Notes: a model not told the origin generated them from the sequence alone. A stretch of DNA of 64,000 bases from Brachypodius melanocephalos (GCA_013398615.1 VZSR01003022.1:2497537-2561536), one strand, 5' to 3'; shown: positions 34,501 through 49,295, counted from the first letter of the stretch. Numbers and translations are program-made.

Positions 34501-37500
34501 GCCTTAAAATCTATCCTGGCCAAACCTAAGACTCAAACTATTGTTTCATGTCCTTGCTTGCTGTACTATTGTAACTTTTCCTACTTTCAAGCTTTGCAGT
34601 TGCAGCTAATTCTAAATTCTTCTGCTCTTTCTGTTCCTGGGGCCTGCTTCCACAGCTTTCTGAAAACCTCCTTACCTTTAATGTTTCCCACCATTCTCCA
34701 CTCAGTACAACCACAAAGAAACTCTCTTAACTTTGTTGCTTATTAACTACCTTGCATTACACAGCTCTACTATAATGTGTATTTTTTCATCTTAAAAAAA
34801 AAAAACAGTGTTACAAGTTTTCTACCTCAGGAAATTCCATCCCTGCACCTCAGGGAATTCCTGCTCCTACACTCAGTGCAGAATTTCCCATCTGAAAGGC
34901 CACATCTCTGTCCCTCAAAGGGCAGGAATTCAAATATGTGAGATTGGCCCAACTGGAAAGGGCCCAACTTTGCCAAAGGAAGGCAAAGGAATGACAGGGT
35001 TATTTCTGGACACAAATCAAACTGACTCATCTCTGTGATGTAAAAAGCCAATAAACCACAGAACTGAAATAATCTCTCTCAATTTCTCTCATTGTGTCCC
35101 TCCTGCAAAGGATTCCTCATGGAGCAACATGGAAATGGAATAGAAACCTGAAGTACCAAACTTTTCAGCATCAGGGCTCCTGGGTTTGTGCCTAAAAAAA
35201 CCTAACCCCAAGCCTTCCTAAGTCAACACAGATTTTACAGGACTGAAATAATCCCATCACACCTATGATCTCTTGTACATACTCAGATTTTTGTGTCCTG
35301 CTGTAAGAAAAAGGTAAAAAGTCTGCTAAACCTTCCTGCACTGCACCAGCTTTTGTCACACCTGACAAAAAAATGTTTCTTTTTTCTTGATCCAGCCCTA
35401 CTCCAGTGTTGCTGCTCTCAGAAATGTCACAGAACTGAGAGTAATTTATCTGGTTGGAGCTTTCAGCACTAAAGGGTGAACAAATCTTCCCAGAAACAAA
35501 TGGCTGAGGCACCTGCATTGCTCCCAGTTTAACCAGTAAGAACAGGCCAACAGCCTGTGTCAGGGACAGCACTGCAGAGAGCAGATCCTTGAGAAATAAA
35601 TCCTGTTCTACACATCAATACCTGCTAAAAACAAGGCTGCTTTAATACTTTGAATTGTTTTCCATTTGTAAAGTACTGCAAAGAATAGAGTTGGTAATGT
35701 GCAAAGTCTTCAGTACTTACTATAGGGAAGGGATGGCAAAGGAGGAGAAACAGCTGGAAGAAAACTTTCTCTCTCATGTCTCCTTGAAATTGGATCAGGC
35801 CACAAAATCTAGAAAATAGCAGAAAAAAAGAGATCTTGTGTTTTAAGTGCACAACTAAGTTTTGAGGACTAGGACGAAGATGGACATTGGGAAAAAGGTG
35901 GGGAGGGGAAGCTTTGCTCTCTACAAAGAAAAAGCAAATGATTCCCTTTAAGCATCTTTGGGACTATAAAAATTATCAAACTCGTTCAACTTTATCAGAT
36001 CATGTTTCACTTCAACCATCCAGAACTATGAGCCTCTCACAACCTTCAATCCCGTTTATCTGTGTGTATTTAAATTCCACACGAAGCAGAGCTAACTGTT
36101 ACATCTGGCAAGTTAAATATCCTTCACTTTCTAGGAGAAAAGATTGATTTTCATGAACTCACACTCCTATGCTGGAGCGAAGCTTCCGGATGTCTTTGGA
36201 CCTTTTGATCTCTTCTTTACAGAGGCTGAACAACTTCACTGGGAAGGGATGGCTGAAAATGGGGAAGAGAAAAAGATGAGCAGCAGGTTTCAGCAGAATT
36301 TCCAAGACATTAGATGATTGTCAGGATGTCAAACTAACAGTCAGACACACTGCAATGTGGTTTGTGCTCCCCCTCAGCAGAATTTGGCCACCACGTTCCT
36401 GGGCCTTTCATTTTTTAACAAGAGAAGGAAGAAATTATTATTAATGATTTACACTGCTAGTATCTGTGTGCTGAGCAGTGAACTCCTTCTAGCCAAACAG
36501 GTTCAGTCCATGCAGGATAACTGACTTGTGTTTAAACAGTGTGGAATAATCAGAAGTACTTGGTCACGACTTACATTATCCTACAGCCAAATAACAGTCT
36601 GGGTAACATCATGGGCATTCCCTAAGGTCTCCAACCAAACTTTACATAAAAGGGGATGAATGTTGTCCTTAACCACTCCACCATTTCACAGCCCAAATTC
36701 CTTCAGTGATTCCAGACAACGTAATTAAACACAGGGCTCACAGTTCTATTACGTGTACAGCCCATGAAGCCATCTTTAAATATATTTAGCAAATTCTTTT
36801 CTTTTTCCACACAGTCTGGGAAACGTGATTCTCACAGCTCTTTCCCAGACACTCGTACAAACACAAGTACTGTTAGTTATTCCAAGGATCTATCAAAGAG
36901 AAGGAAAGAGGGACTGATGCTTTTATTTCAGTTCAAATTATTTAATCTTTTATTTGCCACACTCAAGGCTGAAGTGCCACAGATGCAAAAGAAACGATTT
37001 CATATTTGTCTGGTGAGCACAATAACTTCTAGGCTGTGTATTTTGGAAACCTCGCTGCATTGTGTATGGAAAGCAGAAAGCAAAAATAGTACCATTCATT
37101 TTCTTCTACCACAATTCAAAGCTGTGGATAAAAACTACTGAAGAAAGCTGGGTACTGTCATCTGTTGAAGGGCAGAACATTTAAAATAAGATGTTTATAG
37201 GAGTGCCAAGATGTTTTGTTAAGGTAATGTGCCTTGCTCTGCAGAGTTTTCCAGACAAGAGTTAGCGGTTTTTAATGACTTTTAAAAAATTTGTAACAAA
37301 ATCCTGGCATGTACTGGCAAATAGTGACCTGTTAAAAAAAACCTGAACACCAAACCACGGTAAACTGAGGTAAAGAATTCTGCACATGGTGGAACAGCAG
37401 AAATCTGCATGAGTAAGTTTGTGTGTGTGTGGATTTGTCTGGGTGGGTGAGGGAAGAGCTCTCTGAATGTTCAGGTATGTTTTGTCTTACCTTGGTGGAA

Positions 37501-40500
37501 TTTCTCCTCCTCCCAGCCCAATTACACCAAGACCCAGCTAATTACAATCCCTGCAGTGCATGCCTGGCTCAGCACAGGCCAGGCAATGCAGTGAATTAGG
37601 TGAGATTTAAACTGGTTGAACAACAGGGACATCGCTGAGAAGGGGAGCAACAAAGAGACCAATTGGAACATCTGGAATAAATTTAAACCATGGAACCTCA
37701 TGAGCAGCATTTTGTGTTTAAAACAGATGCACTTTCCTTTCTGTTGGTTGCCAATTCCGCATTTGCAATAACCAAACCTAACCTATGTGTGATCTCAAAT
37801 GACTCAAATAGCTTGGCCTCTGTAAAGGAAATTGAGAAAATTCCTTCTCCTGTGTGGGCACTGTGCCAGCATCAGCACTGGGGAAAAGGGATCAGACTGA
37901 AGTTCTCTTTGCATTCTGTGAACTGGGCACTGCCAGAGGTGTCACCTCCAGCTGAGCTGGGTGTCACCAGTGCCACTGGCACTGCAGGGTGGAAATGCCA
38001 CCAGGCACTGCCAGCTCTCTGCTGCGTGGCTGGTCATGCAGGAGCAGTAAAACTGCTTAAAAAAAAAAAACAATCCACAGGAGCATGGATACATGGAAAT
38101 TATCAGCTGGAGATCACATCCTTTCTTAAAGCACTGCAAGATCACCAGAAAAAAACAGAGAATACATGGGTGCTTCTGTTGGATGTGTAAACTACAGACA
38201 TGTAAGAGAGAGAAACGCCACTTCCTACCCCAGAGAGCACTGGATAATGAATTGTCATTGCTCTGTTTACATGGCACTGAGTATTAGACCCATCTGAGCA
38301 TATTTCTAAAGGAGCCAGCAGCCCCCAGGGCTCTGGGCAGCCCCAGCAGTGCTGAGCATCTCTCACCCACTGGAGCAGCAGGACCCTGCAGCCACAGGAG
38401 CTGTGACCAGGGACACCCCAGTGCCAGCTTTGCCAGTGGCCCCAGTTCACTCTCCTTTGTCCTGCCTGTCCTTAAGGGTCCCAGCAGCAGCAGGGAGCTG
38501 CCAGATAGCTCTGTGCTTTAAGAGCAGCCCAGCCTGTCCTGCTGTATTTGTGAGCTCTGCTCTGAGGTGTGCCTGCTGCCTCCAGCCCACAAACCCTCCC
38601 TGCACTGCCACAGGAGCAGCTCCATGAACTGCTCTGGGATGGAATCAGGAGGGTTTGGGCTGTGTGACCATAGAGCTGAGGCTCTGCTGCCTCACCACCT
38701 CCACTTCAGCCCAGCACACACCTCCTCTGCTGCCAGGAGAAATCCACTTCCCTCCCTTTCCTCCCTAGTTGGGCACAGCTTGTGAGGCTGAGGAAGCCCC
38801 TCAAGCTGAGGGGGACAAGGGCACTTTTCACCCCGAGCAGTTCTCCATTCATCCTGCAGTGACACCAAGCACTCCTGTCAGCACCAGGGAGGGGGAACCT
38901 CTCGTGCTGGACAAGCAGGTTTATGTCACCTTGGGACAGGTAGGAAATAACAGCCTGGAATATGCCTAAGAGCTCTTCTTTTCCCTATGCCAAGCACAAC
39001 AGAGCAGCCAGTTCTGAAAGCCTTCTGATGACCCTGGTGACACTAAAGCTGATTGATTTCCAAGCCCACAGGACAGGTATTTACCCCACAGTCCCCATCC
39101 CTGCTGGCCAGTTCCACACACGAGCATCCAAACCACGACAGAGGGGCAAGAACAGCCAGGGCTCACCTGTCCTTTTGCCCAGAGATCACACACCAACCTC
39201 ACAGAGCTTCCCCAGCACTGAGCTTCAGCTGCAGAACCACACCAGAAATGTTCAGCTTTATGTTTTAAACTGGAGGAGCTGCAGGGTGTGAAAAGGCAGG
39301 AAAATGCCTGGTGGGTTCCACCTGTGCAAGGCAGGAGTGACACCCTGTGGCAACTGGATTTAACTGGAGCACCCACAAGGGTCAAACTGATCCTGCTGCT
39401 AATCCTGGTTAAATTAAGCACTGTTGGATATTTACCCATTCTGGACTGAGGATGTTTTATTAGAAAACAAATGCATGGGAGAGCTCACAGTTTCCATTTC
39501 AAACGACAAAGTGCATTTGCAAACAGTTTTTTTACAATGCAACAGTTGCCTATTTGGCAGCTGGTTTAGGTATAATCCTGATGCCAGACATCCTACATGC
39601 CAATTCCCTTGCTAAAACTCCATTCAGCCCAAAATGGTAAAAAAATAAAGAGGGAAGGAAATGAAATGGGAGCTGAACATCCCAAGGAAAAATACAAGCA
39701 TGTATCTCACGTAGCTCAGCTTGGATTTCAGGCACACTCTACACAAAACCTCCTGACACTGCAGGCACAGGTGGCCTTTCCATGCCACCAAGCAGTGCCT
39801 CCATTTCCCCACCCACCCTGTGATCTTACACATTTTTATGGAGTGCTCTGAAAAGGGGATAAATGGTTCCATTCCAGAGACCAGACCCAAAGTCAGACTT
39901 TTCTGTACAGCAGGGGCAGGCAGGCAGGCCTTGGAGCCAGGATCAGTGCATCCATACCTGACTACACCCAAAGGACTCACCAGAGTAACAAAATGCAAAC
40001 GCTGCATGAAATGGAATTTTGGGCTCACCCATCATGTGCTGACCCACACACAGAGCATGGCAGAGCCCTGGGTATTCACCTGGCTCCCTGTGAAGCACCC
40101 ACAGAAACTCACCCATGGTCAGCAGGAGGCACCTACATTCCCCCAAATCTGACACATGCAGGAACTAAACTCCATCTTTTAACTCTCCTCCAAATCCCCA
40201 CTGCTCTGCCCTTCCTGGGCTCTCTATGGTGACAAGTTCTGCACTGCAGGCCAGCATTTCACTCCCTTGACATGAGCATGATCCACTTGGCTGCTTCATT
40301 ATTAATGTTCTTTTTTGGTTTCATCATCAAACTGGAGGCAAACACAATTGGATCAGCTTCAAAATCTTTTTCCCCCATAACAGCCCTGGATTTTATTTCA
40401 GGTCTTTTACACAAAGCGTCACAATGGCACCACAGGGTTGAGGCTGAGTCACTCACACAGCAAAGGCATTGATGCTACCACTTGGTTTCTGTTCAGTGAC

Positions 40501-43500
40501 CTGGGAGACAAGACTTGGACTGGAATTTCCACCCATAATCTCTCACCTTCCCCAGCAGGGATGACTGGAACCTGTGTGGAAGCCCCAGATCACCAAACTG
40601 AACAAGTAATATTCACTCCATCTGTCCCTGACTCACTTTAAATTCCCACTCAAACAGGGACTGCCAAATGCAATTTAAGAAATATTATCTAAAACGACAC
40701 TTCAAGGCAAGAGTGGGCTCAATCAAAACTTTCAGAATGAGGAAGGCTTTTGAGATTTATCTGCTGTGAGCAATTCTTGAATCAACACGTTCCTGATGCA
40801 GTATCTGTGCTGCACAATTCTGTAAACACCTGCAGATGTGCCAAGATGCTGCCTGGGAGAGCTTGTGGAATAGATTTTAATATTACTGAAATTAAAATCA
40901 TTCTTTTCTGAAATATCTGCAAAACCCCATGATTTCACACTGGAATATCTCACTCACGTTTATCCCTTCGAAAACTGAACATTTTCCACAAGACTGAGCT
41001 CAGGGTGGAAAAGCTGGGACATGCCTTTGTTATTATCCTAATTAGAATCTTAATTAGCATCTTTGGAGATATTCACATTAACCAAAGCAGTGGGACTGGG
41101 GGAGCCAGAGCTTGTAGGCACAGAGGGTTCTGCAGTATGACACAGGGACACTGCCAGTGCTCAAAGGCTCCCAGCACAGCAAGGAATGTGCTCCAACCAG
41201 GAGCTGGAATCTAACATAAATCTAACCAGCAGGGATTTAAGAAGTTGGAAAATGAAAGAATGGATCTGACATTGGTCCAAGAATGCCAGGTGAAACATGC
41301 AAATGGCATTTGATTCATGTCCTGCCTGTCAAACAATGAACAAGTGACAAACTTCTACAGGGACACAGGAGTCAAGGATTTTATCCAGACCCTTTCAAGG
41401 CTGTTTGTCTCAGTTCAGGAAAGTGAAAGTCTTGCACTCCTCAGAGCAACACCCCCCTGTTACACAGTGGGAAATAAACCCAAGAGACTTCCAGCAACTC
41501 ACTTCTCTTGCTCAGTGAACATATCAAAACAGCCATTGGCCAGCATCTGGTCCAGCATTGTCAGGAGAGGTACAGACACCCTGAGGAAAGAAAATGATTC
41601 ATCAAGGTAAATACACTTCTTGGCACGCAGATAGATACTATTTTTAATCAGAAGCAAAGAAAGAAACTTCCTACATAGCTACACACAGGCAAATGAGAAC
41701 TCTGATTTACACAGAGGAGGGTTGCTCAGCACCTCGTGTGTGTTGGCTGAACAGGGACATTCCCACCCAGCCAAAAGGAAAAAAAAAACTCATTAACAAC
41801 ATGCCTGCTTTAAATCTGCAGAGTCCTGAAAACACAATTGACACGATCAGAAAACATTAATCTGTTTTCTAGAATATAAATAATGTATTCCACAGACTGT
41901 ATCAGAAGTTACAGCACCAGATGAACCAACACCAGTCACTTGGAATAACCATGGCCATGTTTCCAACACTTGAGATAAGAAACAAAATAAAAATACAACA
42001 GTGACAGAACAAAGGGGAATGGCTTCAAACTAAAGAGAGGAGGTTTAGATGGGATATTGGGAAGAAATTCTTCTCTGTGAAGATGGAGAGGTCCTGGCAC
42101 AGGGTGCCCAGAGAAGCTGTGGCTGCCCCATCCCTGGCAGTGTCCAAAGCCATGTTGGATGGGGCTTGGAGCAGCCTGGGTCAGTGGAAGGTGTCCCTGC
42201 CCATGGCAGGGAGTTGGAATGGGATGAGCTTTGAGTCCCCTGCAACCCAACCCATTCTACAATTTAAAAACTTGAATTTGCAAAATATTTTGCCATCACT
42301 CCTTGGTTACATATTTTACCACAGGTCCTGCTATACCAAACAGCTCCATTAAATCAAATGCATGTGCCTTGGGCATTCACTGGATGTGCCACATGAATTC
42401 CAAAAGCTGTGAAAGGGACAAAAGCCAAGGAAAACCATTACCGGTCATTCCGCAGGTTGTCCTCAAAGACCTTGAGCAGCGTCTCACAAAAACCCTCCAA
42501 AGCACTGGGGTCACTCTGGATTTTTTTCATGTAGTCAAACAGGCTCTGGGCAGAGTATCTGAGCTGCAACAGAAGGAACCTCTGTGAAGGTTTTGCTTCC
42601 TTTCTTCCTTCCCAAGGTCAGGATTAACACATGGGAGTCACAGCTTCACGTTTGGACTCGGTTGTTTATTATTTCTTATCTATTTACAGCCTCACAAGAT
42701 GTGAGCTCTAACTAGCAAGGTAGAGAAATGAGGTAAAATGGAGAACCTCAAACTCTTTCCAAGGTTATTTAAGCCATAATCCCCCAGTAACAAGGTGACA
42801 CCTATATTATTTATATTTCTGACCCAATAATGACCACCCGCTGCAGACCTTTTTCATCCAGTTACAGAAAACCACCCAAACCCATGAAGAAGAAGGAAGA
42901 AGAAAGTGAAGAAGAAGGACTCAGACAACACCTCAAATCTTCCATATTGCCCCATATATTACTATGTACTAAGATCTTAAATCTAAGTTTTTCACCCTGT
43001 GAGATCACACAATTCTATTCAAACTCCACACTCACAACCCCAGTGCCATCACTCAATTTTGGAAGCCTGTTCCATGGCCTCAAGTCAAATGTGGTTCTTG
43101 CTTGAGGGTCAGCACCTTTTAGCACAGAAAGCCTGAAATTTTCAGCCTCCAGGGTTCCAACAAACCTCCAGTGAAGGACAGGGAAAAGCCAGTGCCATAC
43201 AAACAGGGGCTGCAGGACTGTCCTGAGCACAGCAGCAGAAATCAGTACCAATACCCAACAGGACCGTGGCTGTTTTACCTGCACTAACTCATTTTCAAGG
43301 CTTTTTTTTTTCCTTTTTAAGTTTGCCCCTGCAGGATAAAAGACCACATTAAAGGCTCGTTGTTTTCTGTCTCTCAAAATAAAACATCCTCAAACCACTG
43401 TGATTATCCAGCTTCACTTCAGATAATAACACTGTTATGACTCTGCAGGAGCACACCAGGACTTCACCAAGCAGTATTTATTAAACAACTGATGGAGATG

Positions 43501-44871
43501 AACTGTGCAGGCAAGCCACACAAACCACCAGCAAAATCAGGTTAAAAATTACACTCAACTCAGAGAGAAACACTGACTGTGGGTTTGACTGCATTAAGCT
43601 GATCAGGCAAGATGGCAGAGGAGGGGTCAGGCTGCTGCTCAAGGGGTCACAGTGGTCACCAAACATCACAGGCTGCAGCATCACTCAGCTCCCCACATTT
43701 TAGATGGGATATTGGGAAGAAATTCCTCTCTGTGAGGGTGGTGAGGCCCTGGCACAGGGTGCCTGAGAAGCTGTGGCTGCCCCTGGATCCCTGGCAGTGT
43801 CCAAGGCCAGGCTGGACAGGGGTTGTAGCACCCTGGGATAGTGGAAGGTGTTTCTGCCCTTGACAGAGGTGGAGTGGGATGAGCTTTAAGGTCCCTTCCA
43901 GCCCAAAGCACTCCCTGATTCCATGATCTTCAGGATCATGGATCAAACTGTGCCTGCCAGGCACAGCCTCTCTGGGAATCCCCTTCTTCTCACAGGCCTG
44001 AGCATTCCATCAAGGAAAGAAAATAAAATCCTGGATGAGGATGAAAAAAGTCACAAGCGTCTTCCCAAAAGCAAATGAGAGGAATCTCTATTTAAGCATT
44101 TTATCTAACAAAGCTCATATCAGTAACATTTATGGCTGCATCAGCACCCAAGAACAAGAAACATTTTAGCCTTGGCTCAAAATGCTGAACTATTTTCCCA
44201 AAGCTTTAGCCTGCAAACAGCACAGCCCAGCAGTCCTGGGAATCAGCAGAGTCTGCAAACTATTCTGTACTGAAACATCCTGGGCAAAGCAGGAGCAGAA
44301 GTTTTTCTTTAAAAAGGTCAAGCAATTTGGAGAAATTATTCAGTTCTTCTGAGATTCAGAGTGACAGCCAAATCTCAGTAAAATCTGTACAAGGCAGCTA
44401 CACTGAAGTGAACCCAGTGTGGTTCTTTCACACTCCAAAAGCAGCACTGGTGTGTGTCCCAGCACACTGGGAGAATACCCAGAATAAACTGGGCCCTGAC
44501 ACTGAAAGGTCTTCACAGGATATACAAGTGTATAAAATTCAAAACCTCCTTAATTATTATATGCTACCCTTTAAACAATCTGTGCGTTTAAGGCAATTAT
44601 AAACAAAGAAGAAATATTTTGTCTGCACACCTTCCAAGAGCAGAAATCAACACCAAGTAGAAGAAATCCCATCTCAGAAAAAAATCTTAGGTGGTGTCAT
44701 TTTCTCTGCTATTTCTTTTGTCTCTTAAACTGCCTCAGAGATCTCACACTGGTTTGGTTTTTTAAAAGGAAGCTGAACGACTCAGTGCTTGCTCTGCAGA
44801 TCCAAATGCCTTGAAAAGGCAAAAAAGGGCATGAAAGGAAAAAAAACCCAAAAAAACCAAAAAAAATCCCC

Positions 44872-44903
<32 letters not shown>

Positions 44904-47900
44904 ACCCCCCCCCCAAAAAAACCCCCCCAAAGAAACCACAACTCCAGGTAGGGTGTGCCAAACCAAGGCAGAGCAGCAGGATATCAGAAACACTGGAGAA
45001 AGAATTAAACCATACAAAAGTAAAGGTGTGGATAATCCATCAGGTAACTGCTTGGGAGATTGAAAAATGGGGCATTTCCCCAATACTGACAGAAACTCCA
45101 GCATAACAACATGACATGAGCAGGTTAAATCCTTATTTCCTCCTCAGGTGAGCTCCTTTTGTCCCAGCCTCAGTATCTGAGCTGTAATCTCAACTGCTCC
45201 TGAGTATTTGCAGAGAAGAATATTTCCAAATGCCTTCCTCATCTATGCAGAACACAAATTCACACTGCATCAAACGTGTGACATTTACCTTTCCCTGGGG
45301 TTCCACAAGGGCTGGGAAAGGAAATTAGGAGGTTAATGGGCTGGAACTGGGACAACTTTGGATACAAATTGAAGAGGGGGCCTGAGAATGATCTTCAGAA
45401 ACAGTAAAAGCAGGGTTTGCCAAGGCATGGCTCCCCCAACACTGAAGCCAAGAGCAGATCCGGCAGCAGGGGATGCACAGTGCAGAGAGCAGTGCTCAAA
45501 GGCAGCCCTCACCTGGTGAGAATTCAGGTCCTGGAGATTCAACCTCCTGAATCCCAAGGATGAGAACTCAGCTCCACTGAGCACAGAGGCACTTGCAGCT
45601 CTGGGCAGGTGCCTGGAGTGGTTTCTACACAAATCTTCATGAAACTGTGCCCAGTCAGCTTTGCAAAACAGAGGGACAGCACTTCTAAAACTACTTTTGA
45701 GGCAACAGGTGGGACTGGTATGGGCAAAAAAANNNNNNNNNNNNNNNNNNNNNNNNNNNNNNNNNNNNNNNNNNNNNNNNNNNNNNNNNNNNNNNNNNNN
45801 NNNNNNNNNNNNNNNNNNNNNNNNNNNNNNNNAAGGCTTTACTTACAATTTCTATACCATTTTAAAATGCAATTTTCACTCTATAGTGGGGAGAGGAACT
45901 CACGGGACATTCTGTGCTTCAACAAAATCTTGAAAGTGATGCAGTTCAACAATAATGAAATTATATCAAAATTATATCCTGACCCCTGCAACTGCAGGGT
46001 TTGTGCACTGGAGAAAGACCAGCATTGTACATCTGATCTCCACACACTGAGGGGTTTTATGCAGCCATAAGAAATATGCATCACTGTGGGCCAGATGTAT
46101 AATTAGAAGATTCTTTTACACAGAGAAAGTGCCCTTTGAACCATGGTGATGGAGCAGAGTGCCAAATCCCACAGGGAATGACATCTTCTGTTTTCCCAGA
46201 TTATTTCCAATGCTTGAGCTACAATTCTTTTCCACTGCCACCAAAACACTTCAGAGACCCCACACGGCTCATTCCAGAAAATCTCTTTAAAAAGCCAAAC
46301 AAAGAACTACTCTTGCTAAATATACTGCAGAGCAATTTTAGCTGCAGCCAAACTGCCACTGACCAGGGAATTACAAGAGAGCCTTTCTGCTGTTCATTCC
46401 CTGAGATGACTAAAAGACAAACTGACATTTGAACCCAGATTATCTTGCAGTATACACAAGAATCTTCTTTCTAACTTCCACGTCCATGTGTGTATGTGCA
46501 CAGATGCTTTTGAAGTGAGAGAGGGAAGAGAGTCACAAGAACACACACGCATTACTGCAAGAACACACATCCCAATAATCCTTTTCCTCCATCCAAGATT
46601 TCAAAAAGCTGCTTCTTTCATATGGATTTAATAGGATTGTTCTTAAAATTTTCTATCAGCGTTTTAAATCAGTCTCTGGGTATTGAGCAAAGAATGCAAC
46701 AGGCTTTGACAGAGCAGTTTGAACACCAGTCATTGTAAAACACATCAATTCTAATTTCTATATCACATTTTAGATATTAAAAGTAATTCACCACACACAT
46801 ACACTCCCAAGTGTAAGTGCCCTCCCTTGCCTTTCTAGCTGACTCAAGAGAGAATTAGGTCATCTTTTTTTCTAAAGCCCTCAAGAATATTTTAGCCAGA
46901 ACAAGCCTTTAGTGTTAAAGAAAACTGGAGGATCACAGAAAAGTCAACATTTCCCAATCACAGTTTGAGAACACTGCAGAAGGTTTCCCTTAACACACTG
47001 GCAGATGGTGACAAGGGCAGGGAGCTGCATGTAACTGAACTGTTCCAACTTTTCACAACTAAATGCAACCAGGACTTTAAAAAAAAAAAAATTGTATAAG
47101 AATTTTCCTCTGACCCCAGCTAGCAGCCAGAACGTCTGTTTCTCCAAAACTTTCCTCCTTTTTATACTTAAGACAAATAACTTTGGTTTTGGTGGAGCCT
47201 CCTATAATTAACTGTGTTTGACTGAAAGCTGAATTTCATGTGCATGTTTGCTATTAAAGAAATCTGTTAAGAGTTACATTGTCTATCTGATAATTACTGT
47301 CACAAACCAACACACACATGTTCTCAAAGTTTTAAAATAGCCATTTTCATCTAATTAGTTGCCATTTTAGAAACATTTGAAATGCTCAGAATTGGTTTAA
47401 ATACAAGAGACTGCACAGACACTCAGTACTCTGCTCCGTCAGACCCAAAGGCTCACAGACATCTTTTATCTCAAGAGCAGAACCCACAGCACCAGGCCAA
47501 AAAACATCACCTGGGCAAGTTGTGACTGACAAGGGGAAGCCAGGGGAGCTCCAGGTGATTTTAACTCTTTTCTGTGACCCAGCAGGAGCTGCTCCCTCTC
47601 CACAAAAACTATGTTTCTCAGCACTTTTCACTTTTCTACCAGTATTCTTAATTTGAGATGGAAATCTTAATTAGAAACACTCTTAACCACTGCTGGGGTG
47701 CTGACTCACAGCCTCCTCCTCCTCCTGCTCCTCATGTTACAGGACCACTGGGATTTAAAGACTTAACTGACAGTCCAAAATATTCTGTTAGTGGTCTGAT
47801 ATTTCTCTGTGGTTTCATACTGAACCATGTCCTTACCCCTAAAATTGCCTTCTTATATTTTACATCTTTGGCTACAACAAATCAAAAAACGTTATAAGCC

Positions 47901-49254
47901 AAATATCTGGAAACCAAGGATTCTGAAACTACCAATGCAAGTTGTAATAAAAGGACAGAAGGATGCACTAAAATTATAAGGAAGTAGGGAAAAATTTGGC
48001 AGCATAGCAGACTGCCAAAGCCAGTGATAAAGAGATTGCTCATGCCAGAAGAATGAAATGCTCAGAGGGTTGAGTCAGACATTTGAGTGATATTTCTTGG
48101 TAATGGAAATTCTGACATCTCAATGGTAGTTTAGTAGAAAATGTAGCAAAAAAAAAATTTAAAAAAGAAACCTGTGCAACTGTTAACACCTATAGACAAC
48201 TAACAGTTCATACAAATAAACTGGCTTTCAGCTCATTTAGAAGAGCAATCCCCTTGCACTCTGCTTCTGGTCCCAGCTGGGAGAGTCAGCACAGGGCTGG
48301 GATTTGTGGAGCTGAACTCTCAGCTTCTGCCAGGCCAGGAGAGGAGAAACAAAGCGCCCTCACTCCTCATTCCCTGCGTGCTCAGCAAATCAGGATAATG
48401 ATCCATTTCCAATGAAAGCCAGGCAGCCCATGAGGTTTGGAAGCAGGAGTGGTCTCTCACCGTGGTCTCTGTCAGTCCCCCCACAGACACAGAGAGCCCC
48501 AGCAGCACGTGGTACTGGTAGGCTGGCAGCCCCAGCAGCTGAGTGATGCGAGGGAAAGCTTCCGACGCCGCGTTCCAGTTCAGGGTCTCCTTCTCCGCCC
48601 TGAAAAAGGAAGGAAAAGAAGCATCTTGGGTGTGTGCACTGCTTTGCTTCTCCCCACATTGCTCCTCCACACCAGTGAAGGTCTCTGAATTAGCTAAATA
48701 TCAAATCAAACACTGGTCTATGAGCATACGGGGAAAATACAAATCAAAGCTTCAGCCACTGCCAGCAAAGTGAAGGAATCTTCAAATCCTCGTTCTGATC
48801 CAGGTAAGATGTGAACTCAGTTTCCTTTCCCCAGGCACTTTTGCCTACATAAAACAAGTTTCTTTGTGCACTTTCATCCTGTGTTGTCTCTCAACAGCTG
48901 ATCCCAGGACAGAGCTGTCCCAGGGAAGGCAAACACATCCTCCCAGCACTGATGAGCAGCAGCCCCACAGACAGAGCACTTGGAGTCACAGCAGGCTGAG
49001 GTTCTCCCAAACACAGAGCTGGATGCTCCTCACTCCCATCAGGTATCACAATCACCACTCAGCAATCAGCTGCTCTCACTCTTGCTTTAACTAGAAAGTC
49101 CAGCTCGGAAAAATACTGCAACTAGAGCTTGGTTAAAACAGTATAATTCATTAAAAACTATCATTATGATTAATGTTTTCCAGTTCAGGAAAAAAAAATA
49201 CTCATGCATATTCCTAGGACAATTCAATGAAATCCTGACAAACACCACCAAATA

Positions 49255-49295
<41 letters not shown>

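Larger units (their letters stand above)
34078..35720 (-). other. TBCD intron
   Basis: About 1.6 kb. From right to left in transcript sense it holds unassigned sequence, a possible LTR-like block (34392-34800), a CR1 fragment (34258-34391) and a CTCTG-type repeat next to the acceptor. Confidence 0.85.
42564..48460 (-). other. TBCD intron with assembly gap
   Basis: About 5.9 kb. It contains a possible LTR-like block (42640-43010), a CR1 copy (43698-43930), an A/C-rich tract (44838-44940) and a run of 100 Ns (45733-45832). No extra exon is needed by the reading frame. Confidence 0.85.

Noticed and set aside
38300..38900. GC-richer patch considered as a CpG island or exon cluster
   Set aside because: It is rich in CAG/CCAG/CTG but poor in CpG, and no exon-like frame matches TBCD; the neighbouring TBCD exons are already continuous.
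45609..46070. Open frames spanning the N gap
   Set aside because: They are open only because Ns do not create stops.
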